From B69-G16 sp964501905 (GTDB lineage Archaea; Thermoproteota; Thermoprotei; Thermofilales; B69-G16), in assembly GCA_964501905.1 (NCBI GenBank), contig CAZCTW010000016.1, positions 1 to 34,946 on the forward strand: a DNA stretch of 34,946 nt. Direction: 5' to 3'. The translations under genes and the position numbers were made by a program. Shown here piece by piece: positions 17,604-26,013 of this stretch; the first letter of the stretch is position 1; every line of letters starts with the position of its first letter. Under the pieces are notes generated by a model, which saw nothing but the letters and a program-made list of their open reading frames with translations, ran no database searches and was not told the origin of the DNA.

Positions 17604-18479
17604 ATTGTAAATTCTATTCAAAGAGCATAGTTCTCTAAGCGGGCAAGCATCACATCTCCTCTTACTGCAGTAGATTTTATCGTGATAGTAAGCTATCGTT
17701 TGTATCCATCCGGAAAGCCCACCGTACCTATTCATCAACAGGAACCTTAGGCATTCTTCATGCACTGGGCATTCCGACTTTAGCCAGCAATAGTACTTAC
17801 TACAATAGCTTTTAGAGGGAAGCCTTCGATATTCCACGAGTCTAAGTCGATCGATAAATCTCCTCAAGTGAATATCGCAAGGCGTAGATTCTGAATGCTT
17901 CGAAGAGAATAGGATATAGGCATCGGCTATCTTAGGCCCAACCCCTTTAATTGATAGAAGCTTAAGTCTCAATAAGCCCGGGTCTCTTTCTTCTTTAATA
18001 TTCTCAAACGTTGGGTACACTTGCTCTAACCTAGCCAGCTGGTAGCTAGAGCCCACCATTGTAAACCTTAAGCCTTGCTTTTTTAAGAATTCGGGCCCGT
18101 AGATCTCCGAGAGCTTGCTTATCCACCTATAGGTATTGACGTGAAAATCTGTGTTTTGGCTTAGGAAGACAGAAACAAAGACGTACTCTCGGTCACAACT
18201 GCTTACCGCCAGTCTTAGATGGGAATATGCATCAACGAGAACCATAACTTCACTAACTGCTTCAGCCCTAGGGTCGAACCATAACCCCAACCACTCCAGG
18301 ATATATTCTCTCGGAACGTCCCCCTCCACCTCCGCGTAACCTTCTCCAATTCTTATCTTAACGCCGCTATACCGCCCTACCTTCTTTACTAAAAAACTGT
18401 TTTGGTCGAAAAACGGGAGTATGAAGGAGGGGTATAAAGTATCTGAAAGCGAGTATTTCTCCGGCAGTTTTATCTTCAA
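17568..18479 (-). CDS. HhH-GPD DNA glycosylase/AP lyase with Fe-S cysteines
   Basis: A 303-residue base-excision-repair enzyme. The helix-hairpin-helix motif IKGVGPKIADAY is at 177-188 with K183 in the lyase position, and the catalytic Asp is D202 (CDIHLRRF). Four cysteines near the end (C271-x4-C276-x2-C279-x5-C285) resemble the 4Fe-4S loop of endonuclease III, whose usual spacing is x6-x2-x5. A second cysteine set, C226, C231, C237 and C243, lies just before. The N-terminal 100 residues look like the OGG1/AlkA-type beta domain, so an oxidised-purine or similar lesion is plausible. The start is TTG at 18479, placed by a TATA box 27 bases upstream; the message is leaderless. Confidence 0.82.
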   Translation of the reverse strand: MKIKLPEKYSLSDTLYPSFILPFFDQNSFLVKKVGRYSGVKIRIGEGYAEVEGDVPREYILEWLGLWFDPRAEAVSEVMVLVDAYSHLRLAVSSCDREYVFVSVFLSQNTDFHVNTYRWISKLSEIYGPEFLKKQGLRFTMVGSSYQLARLEQVYPTFENIKEERDPGLLRLKLLSIKGVGPKIADAYILFSSKHSESTPCDIHLRRFIDRLRLVEYRRLPSKSYCSKYYCWLKSECPVHEECLRFLLMNRYGGLSGWIQTIAYYHDKIYCSKRRCDACPLRELCSLNRIYNLNYKEECFEFE

Positions 18480-18500
18480 GGTTCACTACCTTCCGCAATG

Positions 18501-18510
18501 CCTTTATATC
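18501..18510 (-). promoter_or_regulatory. TATA box of the DNA glycosylase gene
   Basis: GATATAAAGG on the minus strand is centred 27 bases before the TTG at 18479 and supports that unusual start codon. Confidence 0.55.
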
Positions 18511-18570
18511 CTAGATGTCTCCGTGTAATATATCCTTGAAGAAGATTTTTAGATGAGTTATAGGTGATTA

Positions 18571-18639
18571 ATGCCTAAGCCCAAACCGAGGTTTAACGCA
18601 GATGATCCAAGCTTTAAAAGAGAAGCTCAACGAGTTTAA
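18571..18639 (+). other. Short upstream frame overlapping the MFS start
   Basis: An ATG preceded by a very good ribosome site (AGGTGAT, 18562-18568) opens a 22-codon frame (MPKPKPRFNADDP...) that overlaps the first 38 bases of the MFS gene in another frame. The MFS start at 18602 has only a distant GAGG. This may be a leader peptide that couples translation into the transporter, or a sign that a base is missing and the transporter really begins at 18571. Confidence 0.35.
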
Positions 18640-19834
18640 AGTGATATTGAAAAGCAACGCCGGCATTATTACGTTAACCTGGTTTATATTCTCGCTTGGA
18701 TTCGCTCTATCCCACCCCTTTTTCAGCCTCTACGTTAAAGAGCTGGGAGGGACCGAGGTAGAGATAGGCGTAATCCAGAGCGCTGGCGCTATGGCCGGCC
18801 TCGTCCTGGTGCTTCCAGGAGGCTATATAACCGACAGGTATGGGAGAAGGAAGATCATAATCGTTACGACCTGGGCGGTAGCTCTCATAACGCTGTTCTA
18901 CGCCCTAGTAGGAGACTGGAGACAGCTACTAGTACTAGTTGCTCTAGACGAAGCATTACACTTCTACCAACCCGCCTTAATAGCCATTATGACAGATTCT
19001 ATACCTCCCGGCTATAGAGGGAGAGGTTGGGCCTTATCCAATATAATCTCTAGCATTCCCTGGCTTTTCATGCCAATATTCGGGGGTTATCTAATTGACA
19101 CATACGGCTTAGTCGGTTTTAGAATAGGCTTCCTAATACAGGCTTTAATGGCGTTTACGGCAGCGGGTATTCGGACGATCTACCTAGAGGAGACCATAGA
19201 GGTGAAAGGAGAGCGGAAGTTCTCGCTTTTCGAAATGTTAAAGAGTTACGCCGAAACCGTGAAAAAGTTACCCCGCTCCGCAATAGTGATGATCCTAGAC
19301 AGGGCTCTTCTAGGAACGGTGGGCATAACGATCTCCGGACTCTACGCGGTAGTATACGCTACCGAGGTTCTAGGAGTCAGTAAGGTAGATTGGGGATTAG
19401 CCAGCTCCGCGGGGACTCTAACTTCTCTCCTAACGACGCTACTAAGCCTAGAGTTTATAGACAAAGTTAAAAACAGAAATAAAGCGATCTCCTTAGCTTT
19501 CCTCGTAAACGCGCTCGGACTAGCCTCGCTAATACTGCTAAACGGCCTCCCAGCGGCTATAGTCTTCTTCGTCTTAAACGCTATATCCTCATCTTTAACC
19601 TGGCCATCTATAAGCGCCCTCCTCGGAGATCTAACTCCCAGAGAACTGAGAGGTAAGAGGGCGGCAGTAGAAAATATATCAAACAGGGTTAGCCTAACGG
19701 TGTTGGCGCCCGTCGCCGGGCTCTTATACGCGGCTAACCCCCGCCTAGCCTTTACGATAGCAGTTTTTGCGGTTTTAGCCAGAAGCGCCGTATACCTGTT
19801 TTTCGTGCGTGAACCCGAGAAACGGGAAGAATAA
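18602..19834 (+). CDS. Major facilitator superfamily (MFS) transporter
   Basis: A 410-residue protein with about 12 membrane segments in two halves. The motif between segments 2 and 3, GGYITDRYGRRK (about 75-86), is MFS motif A. The N-terminal 15 residues form a charged amphipathic helix. It resembles drug/solute efflux MFS members in archaea; the substrate cannot be named. The start is uncertain because a stronger ribosome site lies before an out-of-frame ATG at 18571. Its end converges on the radical SAM gene, with stops 1 base apart. Confidence 0.9.
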   Translation: MIQALKEKLNEFKVILKSNAGIITLTWFIFSLGFALSHPFFSLYVKELGGTEVEIGVIQSAGAMAGLVLVLPGGYITDRYGRRKIIIVTTWAVALITLFYALVGDWRQLLVLVALDEALHFYQPALIAIMTDSIPPGYRGRGWALSNIISSIPWLFMPIFGGYLIDTYGLVGFRIGFLIQALMAFTAAGIRTIYLEETIEVKGERKFSLFEMLKSYAETVKKLPRSAIVMILDRALLGTVGITISGLYAVVYATEVLGVSKVDWGLASSAGTLTSLLTTLLSLEFIDKVKNRNKAISLAFLVNALGLASLILLNGLPAAIVFFVLNAISSSLTWPSISALLGDLTPRELRGKRAAVENISNRVSLTVLAPVAGLLYAANPRLAFTIAVFAVLARSAVYLFFVREPEKREE

Positions 19835-19835
19835 C

Positions 19836-21089
19836 CTAAAGAATTTTCACGTCGTACTTCGGGCCCAGCGCCTCTTCTATCATTTCTACGGCTTTTAATC
19901 GATCTTCAAGAGGATAATCCGCTGTTTCAAATATAAACTCCCTCTCGAATTTTGTGTAGTCTAATGTTGTGAAACGCCCGTTTTCTTCAACCCATTTCCA
20001 GAAATCTGTTCCCGGATAGGGAGTAGCTATACTGAAGTGTACGTAATCAGGATCTAGCTTCTCTATAAACTCCAGCGTTTTCTCCACTATTTCAAGGTTT
20101 TCCCCTGGAGCTCCAACCATAAAGAACAACCCGACGTTTAAGTCAACATCCTTACTCCACTTAACAATTTTTTCGACGCGCTCCAAGGTGATGCTCTTCC
20201 TCAATAGGTTTAATACTTTCTGAGAACCTGACTCCACCCCATACCACACAGTCGTACAACCCGACTCGGCCATAAGCTCTAAAAGCTCCCTATCCACGTT
20301 ATCTACCCTCACCCCGTTGGGGAGGCTCCACTCGCCGAGCCCATACTCCAACACCTGCCTGCAGATCTTGACAACCCTCCCTCTATCGAAGGTAAACACG
20401 TCGTCGAGAATCCTTATTTTCGGCGCCTTATACCTCTCCCTCAGTTCTATCCACTCACCGATTACGTTCCCGGCACTCCTAGCTCTAAACTTTCTACCCA
20501 TTATAAGCCTAGTCGCGCAGAAGAGGCAGTTATACGGGCATCCCCGGCTCGTAAACATAGACCCTAAATTATCCCAGTAATGCTCCTTCTCCAGTATACT
20601 CCTATCCGGATACGGGATTTCATCTAAATTCTCTAACATTCTACCCCGCAACACCACGGTGCCCTTCTCTCTCCCTTTACGGGACATCTCCACGAGCTTC
20701 GGCACTACACTCTCCCCCTCGCCCCTCACGACAACATCGGCTAAACCATTAAAATCCTCGGGGACTAGAGTGGCATGCGGGCCGCCGACGACAATTAGAG
20801 ATTTCTCGGAAACCTCACGTACCCCTTTGATTACGCGCACAGCGTTCCAGTAACTCGGCGTAGTCGACGTAACTGCTACAATCTCGGGCTGCATGCTTGA
20901 AACGTGTCTATATAACAGTTTTTCATCTACGAAATCGAGGTCGTAAAGCCTAACTTCAAAACCGTACTTTCTAAATATCGAGGCTAGATAGAGAAGCCCG
21001 AGAGGCGGATAGCTACCCTTCTTCTCCTCCTCATGGCTTTCAACAGTAGGAGGGTTAACTAGGAAAACCACCGGCATGAAAACTACCAT
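19836..21089 (-). CDS. B12-binding-type radical SAM protein
   Basis: A 417-residue protein. Residues 6-135 form a Rossmann-like cobalamin-binding-type domain (FLVNPP, YPPLGLLYLASIFRKYGFEV, VVGGPHATLVPED), without the classical DxHxxG motif, as in many members. The radical SAM cysteines are C184, C188 and C191 (SRGCPYNCLFC). A TIM barrel follows, with GVESGSQKVLNLLRK and FMVGAPGE blocks. Related proteins perform methylations or other radical chemistry on lipids, tetrapyrroles or natural products; no substrate is visible. Two ATGs are possible, at 21089 and 21077; the second gives the more typical N-terminus (MPVVFLVNPP). Confidence 0.88.
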   Translation of the reverse strand: MVVFMPVVFLVNPPTVESHEEEKKGSYPPLGLLYLASIFRKYGFEVRLYDLDFVDEKLLYRHVSSMQPEIVAVTSTTPSYWNAVRVIKGVREVSEKSLIVVGGPHATLVPEDFNGLADVVVRGEGESVVPKLVEMSRKGREKGTVVLRGRMLENLDEIPYPDRSILEKEHYWDNLGSMFTSRGCPYNCLFCATRLIMGRKFRARSAGNVIGEWIELRERYKAPKIRILDDVFTFDRGRVVKICRQVLEYGLGEWSLPNGVRVDNVDRELLELMAESGCTTVWYGVESGSQKVLNLLRKSITLERVEKIVKWSKDVDLNVGLFFMVGAPGENLEIVEKTLEFIEKLDPDYVHFSIATPYPGTDFWKWVEENGRFTTLDYTKFEREFIFETADYPLEDRLKAVEMIEEALGPKYDVKIL

Positions 21090-21219
21090 ATAGAGAAATT
21101 CATCAAACTTAAAAAGGTTTCAAGAATATTCAAATCCAAGGCCCCGTCCAGTGTTCTCCTGCAAGCTCTCATAAAATACCGTCATAAGGGCTATAAACGA
21201 GAAAGCTATTACCTGTATC

Positions 21220-21840
21220 ATGGAGATTTCGGCAATTCTAGACAAAATCTTATTTCTGGTAAACCGTGATAAGCGCAAGGTAATCCTATGCAATCTCCTA
21301 TTCTTCGGCTCTTTTATAGCGTCCTCCGTTCTCGTAGACGTTTTCGCCCCAGAACTACACGAGCAGGTAATAGCGATGATAAAAGAAGCCCTGCAGAGCG
21401 ACCCCCTGCTCTCCGCGGCGGCCAAAACCTATCTCCAGAAAAAGCCAATCGAGGCGTTTGCAGTCACCTTCCTCGTAAACCTATTCCTAGGGAGTTTGCT
21501 CACGATAACCCTGCCGGGACTCGTCTTCATGACAATACCCATGGCATTATATAGGGCTATATTATGGGGCATAATGTTCCCCGCGACGATGCTCAAGGGA
21601 TATTTAATGGCTCTACCTGTGATACTCCTCGAGGGGGAAGGCTACGCGGTGGCTATGGTCCCGGGTATCAACCTGTCTTTGTCCCTGTTAAAGCCGGAGA
21701 AGCTCTACGGAACCAGGTCTAGGAGAGAAGCACTCGCGGTCGCTCTAAGGGAAATAGTTCCATACTACGTGCTAGTTGCACTCGTACTCCTCGCAGCGGC
21801 TTTCACGGAGGTTTTCACGGTAATCTCCCTATTGAAATAG
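21220..21840 (+). CDS. SpoIIM (stage II sporulation protein M)-like membrane protein
   Basis: A 206-residue protein. A first membrane segment (about 22-40) is followed by an extracytoplasmic stretch (45-78). A glycine-rich set of segments then follows (80-102, 104-118, 120-145) with the LEGEGYAVA block typical of the SpoIIM/DUF95 fold, and a final segment at 183-205. The archaeal members are of unknown function; the name is by fold only and does not imply sporulation. It converges on the HxlR-type regulator, whose stop lies 1 base beyond. Confidence 0.7.
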   Translation: MEISAILDKILFLVNRDKRKVILCNLLFFGSFIASSVLVDVFAPELHEQVIAMIKEALQSDPLLSAAAKTYLQKKPIEAFAVTFLVNLFLGSLLTITLPGLVFMTIPMALYRAILWGIMFPATMLKGYLMALPVILLEGEGYAVAMVPGINLSLSLLKPEKLYGTRSRREALAVALREIVPYYVLVALVLLAAAFTEVFTVISLLK

Positions 21841-21841
21841 G

Positions 21842-22282
21842 TTAGTTTTCGAATAGTATAATATAGTATAGGAGGGGTATGGAGAGTAGAGCCGTGTTCT
21901 TACCCTTTTCGGTTAGCGTGTAGGAAGTTCTTAGGGGTGGTCCCTGCTCGACAATACGCTCGACGTAGTTTTGGGCTACGAGTTCTTTAAGCTTTAAAGC
22001 GAGGGTTCTAGAGTTGACGTCTAAAACCTTTTTCAACTCGTTGAAGCTCATGGATTTCTTGAGAAGCAAGGCGTAGAGTATTTGGAGAACCCATTTCTGA
22101 GATAAAAGCTTGAAACTGGATTCAAGCCCTTCAAGTATACTCTTCAAATCTTCGAAAGCTATACTCTCCTCCTCCAACACGACGTTTAGAGTCTCCTCTA
22201 TCCCTCTCAACGTATGCTCTATCTTAGACTCTACCATACGTCTAATCTCGTCGCCTAGTCTCACCGGTTTCAACTTCGCCAC
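21842..22282 (-). CDS. HxlR-type winged-helix regulator with N-terminal coiled region
   Basis: A 146-residue protein from the GTG at 22282, chosen because a TATA box lies 30 bases upstream. A longer frame to a GTG at 22330 would place the start upstream of that promoter. Residues 8-56 are helical and charged, probably a dimerising coiled coil. Residues 58-130 are a winged helix of HxlR type (KWVLQILYALLLKKSMSFNE, SRTLALKLKELVAQNYVER, TSYTLTEKGK). It is divergent from the geranylgeranyl reductase and shares its promoter region, so autoregulation and control of that gene are likely but inferred. Confidence 0.75.
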   Translation of the reverse strand: MAKLKPVRLGDEIRRMVESKIEHTLRGIEETLNVVLEEESIAFEDLKSILEGLESSFKLLSQKWVLQILYALLLKKSMSFNELKKVLDVNSRTLALKLKELVAQNYVERIVEQGPPLRTSYTLTEKGKNTALLSIPLLYYIILFEN

Positions 22283-22307
22283 CAAATATAACAGGTTATA
22301 CCTATGG

Positions 22308-22316
22308 TTTATAAAG
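22308..22316. promoter_or_regulatory. Shared, symmetrical TATA box of a divergent pair
   Basis: TTTATAAAG contains the palindrome TTTATAAA. It lies 26-34 bases before the minus-strand GTG at 22282 and about 40 bases before the plus-strand ATG at 22352, so the same element could serve both genes. Confidence 0.5.
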
Positions 22317-22351
22317 TTTAAAATGTACACCTAGTTGAAAAAGTAAACTGG

Positions 22352-23692
22352 ATGGGGGCTATGGGTTACGACGTAGTTGTCGTCGGGGCAGGAGTAGCTG
22401 GTTGTTTTATCTCCTACCAGCTGGCGAAAAACGGGTTTAAAGTAGCTCTGCTAGATCGTAAACCGGAGGAGCGTATAGGAGAGAAAGTCTGCGGAGACGG
22501 CGTAGGAAGCCACCATTTTCCAAGAATAGGGATTGAAGAGCCTAGAGTCGGGGTAGACGCCACCCTAATCTTTAGAGGAGTTAAGGTTTACGCTCCAGAC
22601 GAACAGAGTTTCATAACAGTTCCGGGCAAAGGCTACTCCCTGGATAGGCGCAAATTTGGACAGCGATTGTTGAAGATTGCGCTGGACGCGGGCGCCGAGT
22701 TATACGATGAAACCTGCGCCGCTAAGCCTATAGTGGAGGAATCCTGGATTAGGGGAGTCGAAGTTCTCGAAAAAGGGTATAGAAGGGAATTCTACGCAAA
22801 AGCAGTAGTAGACGCCTCGGGGGCGATACCGGCTATAAGGCTTAAACTGCCGAGTGAGTGGTGGGCTTCCGAGAAAATCCCCCGCGAAGACTACACTATC
22901 TGCTACAGGGAGATTTTAAAGATAGACGGTGAGGTAAACGAGGATTATGCGCTGATATACCTGAACTCTAAGATAGCGCCTGGAGGATACTGGTGGCTAT
23001 TCCCTAAAGGAGGCAATGTGGTGAACGTGGGGCTTGGAGTTCAATGGGGGCGGGATGCGCCAAGTCCTAAAAAACTCTTTGACGAATATCTACGCTCTAG
23101 GTTTAAAATAGTCGAGATTTTACACGGCGGCGGTGGAATAGTTCCGTGCCGCCGCGCCATATCCTGTATGGTTTGGAACGGTTTTATCGCTGTAGGAGAC
23201 GCGGCCTGCACCACCAACCCGATTCACGGGGGCGGGATAGGACCTAGTATGCTCAGCGCTAAGCTAGCAGCTGAAACTCTAAAGGAAGCTTTTGAAAGAG
23301 GGGCTGCCTCTCTCGGGAATTTGTGGCGGTACAACCGGAGGTTTATGGAGGCTTATGGAGCTAAACAAGCAGCTCTAGACGTGTTGAGGATATACCTCCA
23401 ACGCTTAGAAGATAGGGATTTCAACTTTTTGATAGGGCGCCGCTTGATCAGCGGGAGTGAGCTCGAAAACGTGGCTCGAGAGGGGAAAGTAGCTGATAGA
23501 ATTCTCACAGGCATAAGCGCCTTAGTTAAGCTCGTTTCTAGACCCTCCCTACTAGCTAAGATTAGCATCTTGAAGTTTTACATGGAGAAAGCCAAGAGAC
23601 ACTACTTAAACTATCCAACCAGTCCGGATACATTCGAGAGGTGGAAGAGGGAGGGAGAGGCTATATTTGAAAACTTTAAAAAGCTTCTCTAA
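22352..23692 (+). CDS. Geranylgeranyl reductase family FAD-dependent oxidoreductase
   Basis: A 446-residue flavoprotein. The N-terminal Rossmann motif GAGVAG is at 12-17, KVCGDG at 45-50 matches the conserved active-site cysteine block, PGGYWWLFPKG is at 210-220, and GDAACTTNPIHGGGIGPS is at 282-299. These are diagnostic of the geranylgeranyl reductase family (COG0644), which saturates isoprenoid chains of archaeal lipids or quinones. Which chain is reduced cannot be told, and other flavoprotein members exist. The start is ATG at 22352, or ATG at 22361, which lies nearer the conserved core. A run of six T at 23693-23698 may end the transcript. Confidence 0.88.
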   Translation: MGAMGYDVVVVGAGVAGCFISYQLAKNGFKVALLDRKPEERIGEKVCGDGVGSHHFPRIGIEEPRVGVDATLIFRGVKVYAPDEQSFITVPGKGYSLDRRKFGQRLLKIALDAGAELYDETCAAKPIVEESWIRGVEVLEKGYRREFYAKAVVDASGAIPAIRLKLPSEWWASEKIPREDYTICYREILKIDGEVNEDYALIYLNSKIAPGGYWWLFPKGGNVVNVGLGVQWGRDAPSPKKLFDEYLRSRFKIVEILHGGGGIVPCRRAISCMVWNGFIAVGDAACTTNPIHGGGIGPSMLSAKLAAETLKEAFERGAASLGNLWRYNRRFMEAYGAKQAALDVLRIYLQRLEDRDFNFLIGRRLISGSELENVAREGKVADRILTGISALVKLVSRPSLLAKISILKFYMEKAKRHYLNYPTSPDTFERWKREGEAIFENFKKLL

Positions 23693-23875
23693 TTTTTTAG
23701 CTTCACTCCATTGCATAAGTGCTACTTACCCATATTCTTCTTTGAAACTCTTAGAGCCTATGATAAAGAGCTTGCCAAGGAGATTATATCGGATATTCAC
23801 GAAGAGGAAAGCTAGAAGTTCTCGGAGAATTATTAAAAGAAGTTTTGATAGATACTTAATCGGACAGGAGAAAAA
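23693..23875 (+). other. Gene-free stretch with weak coding-like fragments
   Basis: Part of the long gap after the reductase. The plus strand shows two short open pieces in different frames (about 23735-23812 and 23815-23856) rich in Glu, Lys and Leu, which could be the tail of a decayed small gene. No family is recognisable and no start codon is present. The rest of the gap is the toxin pseudogene. Confidence 0.25.
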
Positions 23876-24213
23876 TTACTCTATTACTTCCAATTTGTCT
23901 CTATATACGATAATAGTTTTTCCTTGAAATTTTTCGATAGTGTTTAAGATGAATTCGAGAGTTTTAATCAATTTTTGGTATTGGAGGGTGTATTCTTAAA
24001 ACTATAATCCCATAGAATTCCTCCGGAGGATAGAGTAGTGGATTAGCGAAATCACTATCCCTTTATAAGTGTAGCCTTCTCTCTCATGGCTAACTGAATA
24101 ACTTGGCTATTGGATATAGATTTTGGCACGTATTCAACCTTATAGCCTTTAGATCGAAGGTACTTGTAGACCGATCTAGGTACATTTTCATCTAGTATGA
24201 ATTTCGATAACAC
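23876..24213 (-). pseudogene. Frameshifted DUF5615 (PIN-like, Mut7-C-related) toxin
   Basis: The minus strand encodes, in three successive frames, a complete DUF5615-type protein of about 111 residues. Frame 1 from a GTG at 24213 gives KFILDENVPRSVYKYLRSKG and ends in LAMREKATLIK. After one extra base in a GGG run (24059-24061), frame 2 gives DSDFANPLLYPPEEFYGIIV and LRIHPP. After one extra base in an A5 run (23972-23976), frame 3 gives LIKTLEFILNTIEKF and ends at the TAA at 23876. The acidic LDEN and DSDF motifs are the family's catalytic positions. A GAGGAG site precedes the GTG, which overlaps the antitoxin gene by 26 bases. Both indels are in homopolymers, so sequencing error is possible. 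Confidence 0.8.
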
Positions 24214-24442
24214 GATATCTTCTCCTCAAAACCATCGCGGCGTACCTAAGTGCTTCTCTAATCATTTCCTCGTTTAGCTGAGGATACTCCTCTAAAATAT
24301 CCTCGACGTTCCAACCTGAGGCTAGAAGCTCAAGTACGTCAGATACTAACACTCTAGTACCCCGAAAGACAGGCTTACCATGACATATTCTAGAATCTAC
24401 GATAATATACCTAAACTTACTTACTCTTCCCTCGAACTCCAC
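24188..24442 (-). CDS. DUF433 antitoxin
   Basis: An 84-residue protein from a GTG at 24442. The core YIIVDSRICHGKPVFRGTRV, then VLELLASGWNVEDILEEYPQL and IREALRYAAMV, is the DUF433 fold, a small helical DNA-binding antitoxin that pairs with DUF5615 toxins. The C-terminal RRRYRVIEIHTR tail is an extension beyond the domain and probably wraps the toxin. Its 3' end overlaps the start of the frameshifted toxin, the normal antitoxin-first order. The antitoxin is intact while the toxin is broken. Confidence 0.85.
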   Translation of the reverse strand: MEFEGRVSKFRYIIVDSRICHGKPVFRGTRVLVSDVLELLASGWNVEDILEEYPQLNEEMIREALRYAAMVLRRRYRVIEIHTR

Positions 24443-24599
24443 ACCATATCCACCAAATCCGTTATTTCATTCCAAAAGCGGCATGACTCTACGTATTAAG
24501 ACTGAATATGATAAAACCTGCGAAAACATATCGACATTCATGTAGACACATTCAACCCTCTATGGGAAAACTTTAAGCTTATAAGCGTTTTAAATTAAT

Positions 24600-25952
24600 G
24601 TGCTCGAGCTAGTCTATGATAGGGGTACTCTGCTTTTAAAAGGCGGGGTCTTAAACCTTCTCCCGGGGTTTTTCAAGTGGGATCGCCGCGTCGGGTGTTT
24701 TAGAGCTCTAGCTTTTAAATATGTAGAGGCGGTCGAGTACTTGGAAAAAGCCGGGGTAAAGTTTAAGGATAAAGTTCTCGAAGCTCCGCCAACCCTCATA
24801 AAGCCGGTTAAAGAGGTAAAGCTTAGGAGTTACCAGAAAGCGGCTTTAAAAGCTTGGAATAGAAACAAGAGGAGGGGGATAATAGTTCTGCCTACCGGCG
24901 CCGGCAAAACGAGAGTAGCCCTAGCGGCTATAGCTTTAACATCCGCCCCCACCCTAATCGTAGTCCCGACGCTGGAGCTTATGGATCAGTGGGAGCGGGC
25001 TATAAAGAAGTTCTTCACGGCGAAGGTGGGCAGGTTTGGGGGAGGAAAGAAGAACTTAGAGGCTCTGACTATAGCCACCTACGACTCAGCCTATATAAAC
25101 GCGGAGAGGCTAGGCAATAAATTCCTACTCTTAATCTTCGACGAAGTCCACCACCTCCCCAGTCCCGGATATAGGCAGATAGCCGAGCTCAACGCCGCGC
25201 CCTATAGGCTCGGCTTAACGGCTACTCCGGAGAGGGAAGACGGCTTGCACGCGGATCTGCCGGCTTTAGTAGGACCTATAGTCTACAGGCTCGGCGCTAA
25301 GGATTTGGCCGGTAGGTACTTGGCGGATTTCGATATCGTCAGGATTAGGGTTAAGTTGGGGGAGGGGGAGAGGAGGAGGTATAGGGAGCTTATGGATAAG
25401 TACAGGAGGTACTTGGAGAGCAGGGGTATAAAGTTGAGGTCGGCTAGGGATTTCGAGAAGCTAGTTATGAAGAGCGGGTTGGATAGAGAAGCTAGGGAAG
25501 CCTTGCTGGCTTGGCGCGAAGCTAGGAAAATAGCCTTTAACGCTTCCGAGAAGATAGCCGTGCTCGAGGAGATACTGGCTAAGCACAGGGGGGACAGGAT
25601 TATAATATTCACGGAGAACAACGAGGTGGTCAGGAGGATTAGCCTCCGCTTTCTAATACCCGAGATAACTCATAAAACCGGGAGCGATGAGAGGAGAGCC
25701 GTAATGGAGAAGTTTAGGAAAGGCGAGATTAACGTTGTCGTAACCAGCAAGGTGTTGGAGGAGGGGGTGGACGTTCCCGAGGCTAACGTAGCCGTAGTAT
25801 TGAGCGGGACGGGCAGTAGGAGGGAGTTTATCCAGAGGCTAGGCAGGATACTAAGACCTAAAGAAGGTAAAAAAGCTATACTATACGAGTTAGTCACCTC
25901 TGGAACATCTGAAACGAGAATTTCCCGCAGAAGGAGGAAGGGCGCTCTCTAA
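24600..25952 (+). CDS. xpb: XPB/Rad25-type superfamily 2 DNA helicase
   Basis: A 450-residue helicase. An N-terminal damage-recognition-like domain (1-70) precedes motif I PTGAGKT (98-104), motif II DEVH (181-184), motif III TAT (207-209), the XPB-specific RED (212-214), a helical thumb-like insert (about 255-305), and motif VI QRLGRILRP (412-420). Archaeal XPB takes part in nucleotide excision repair or related opening of DNA, usually with the nuclease partner Bax1 encoded next to it; no Bax1 gene is present here. It starts with GTG at 24600 after a TATA-like CTTTAAGCTTATAAG, so it is probably leaderless. It is flanked by two toxin-antitoxin loci. Confidence 0.9.
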   Translation: MLELVYDRGTLLLKGGVLNLLPGFFKWDRRVGCFRALAFKYVEAVEYLEKAGVKFKDKVLEAPPTLIKPVKEVKLRSYQKAALKAWNRNKRRGIIVLPTGAGKTRVALAAIALTSAPTLIVVPTLELMDQWERAIKKFFTAKVGRFGGGKKNLEALTIATYDSAYINAERLGNKFLLLIFDEVHHLPSPGYRQIAELNAAPYRLGLTATPEREDGLHADLPALVGPIVYRLGAKDLAGRYLADFDIVRIRVKLGEGERRRYRELMDKYRRYLESRGIKLRSARDFEKLVMKSGLDREAREALLAWREARKIAFNASEKIAVLEEILAKHRGDRIIIFTENNEVVRRISLRFLIPEITHKTGSDERRAVMEKFRKGEINVVVTSKVLEEGVDVPEANVAVVLSGTGSRREFIQRLGRILRPKEGKKAILYELVTSGTSETRISRRRRKGAL

Positions 25953-26013
25953 CTACTTCGATAATACCACTTCTTAATACTGGTTTAATAAAGGCTTGTT
26001 GGGATTCTCTTAC

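Noticed and set aside
21120..21221. Minus-strand frame for a 33-34 residue hydrophobic peptide in the gap between the radical SAM and SpoIIM-like genes
   Set aside because: One possible membrane segment, but no ribosome site and its start overlaps the opposing start codon; not enough to call a gene.
23667..23927. 86-codon plus-strand frame after the geranylgeranyl reductase
   Set aside because: Overlaps the reductase end and runs antisense to the DUF5615 pseudogene; no family features.
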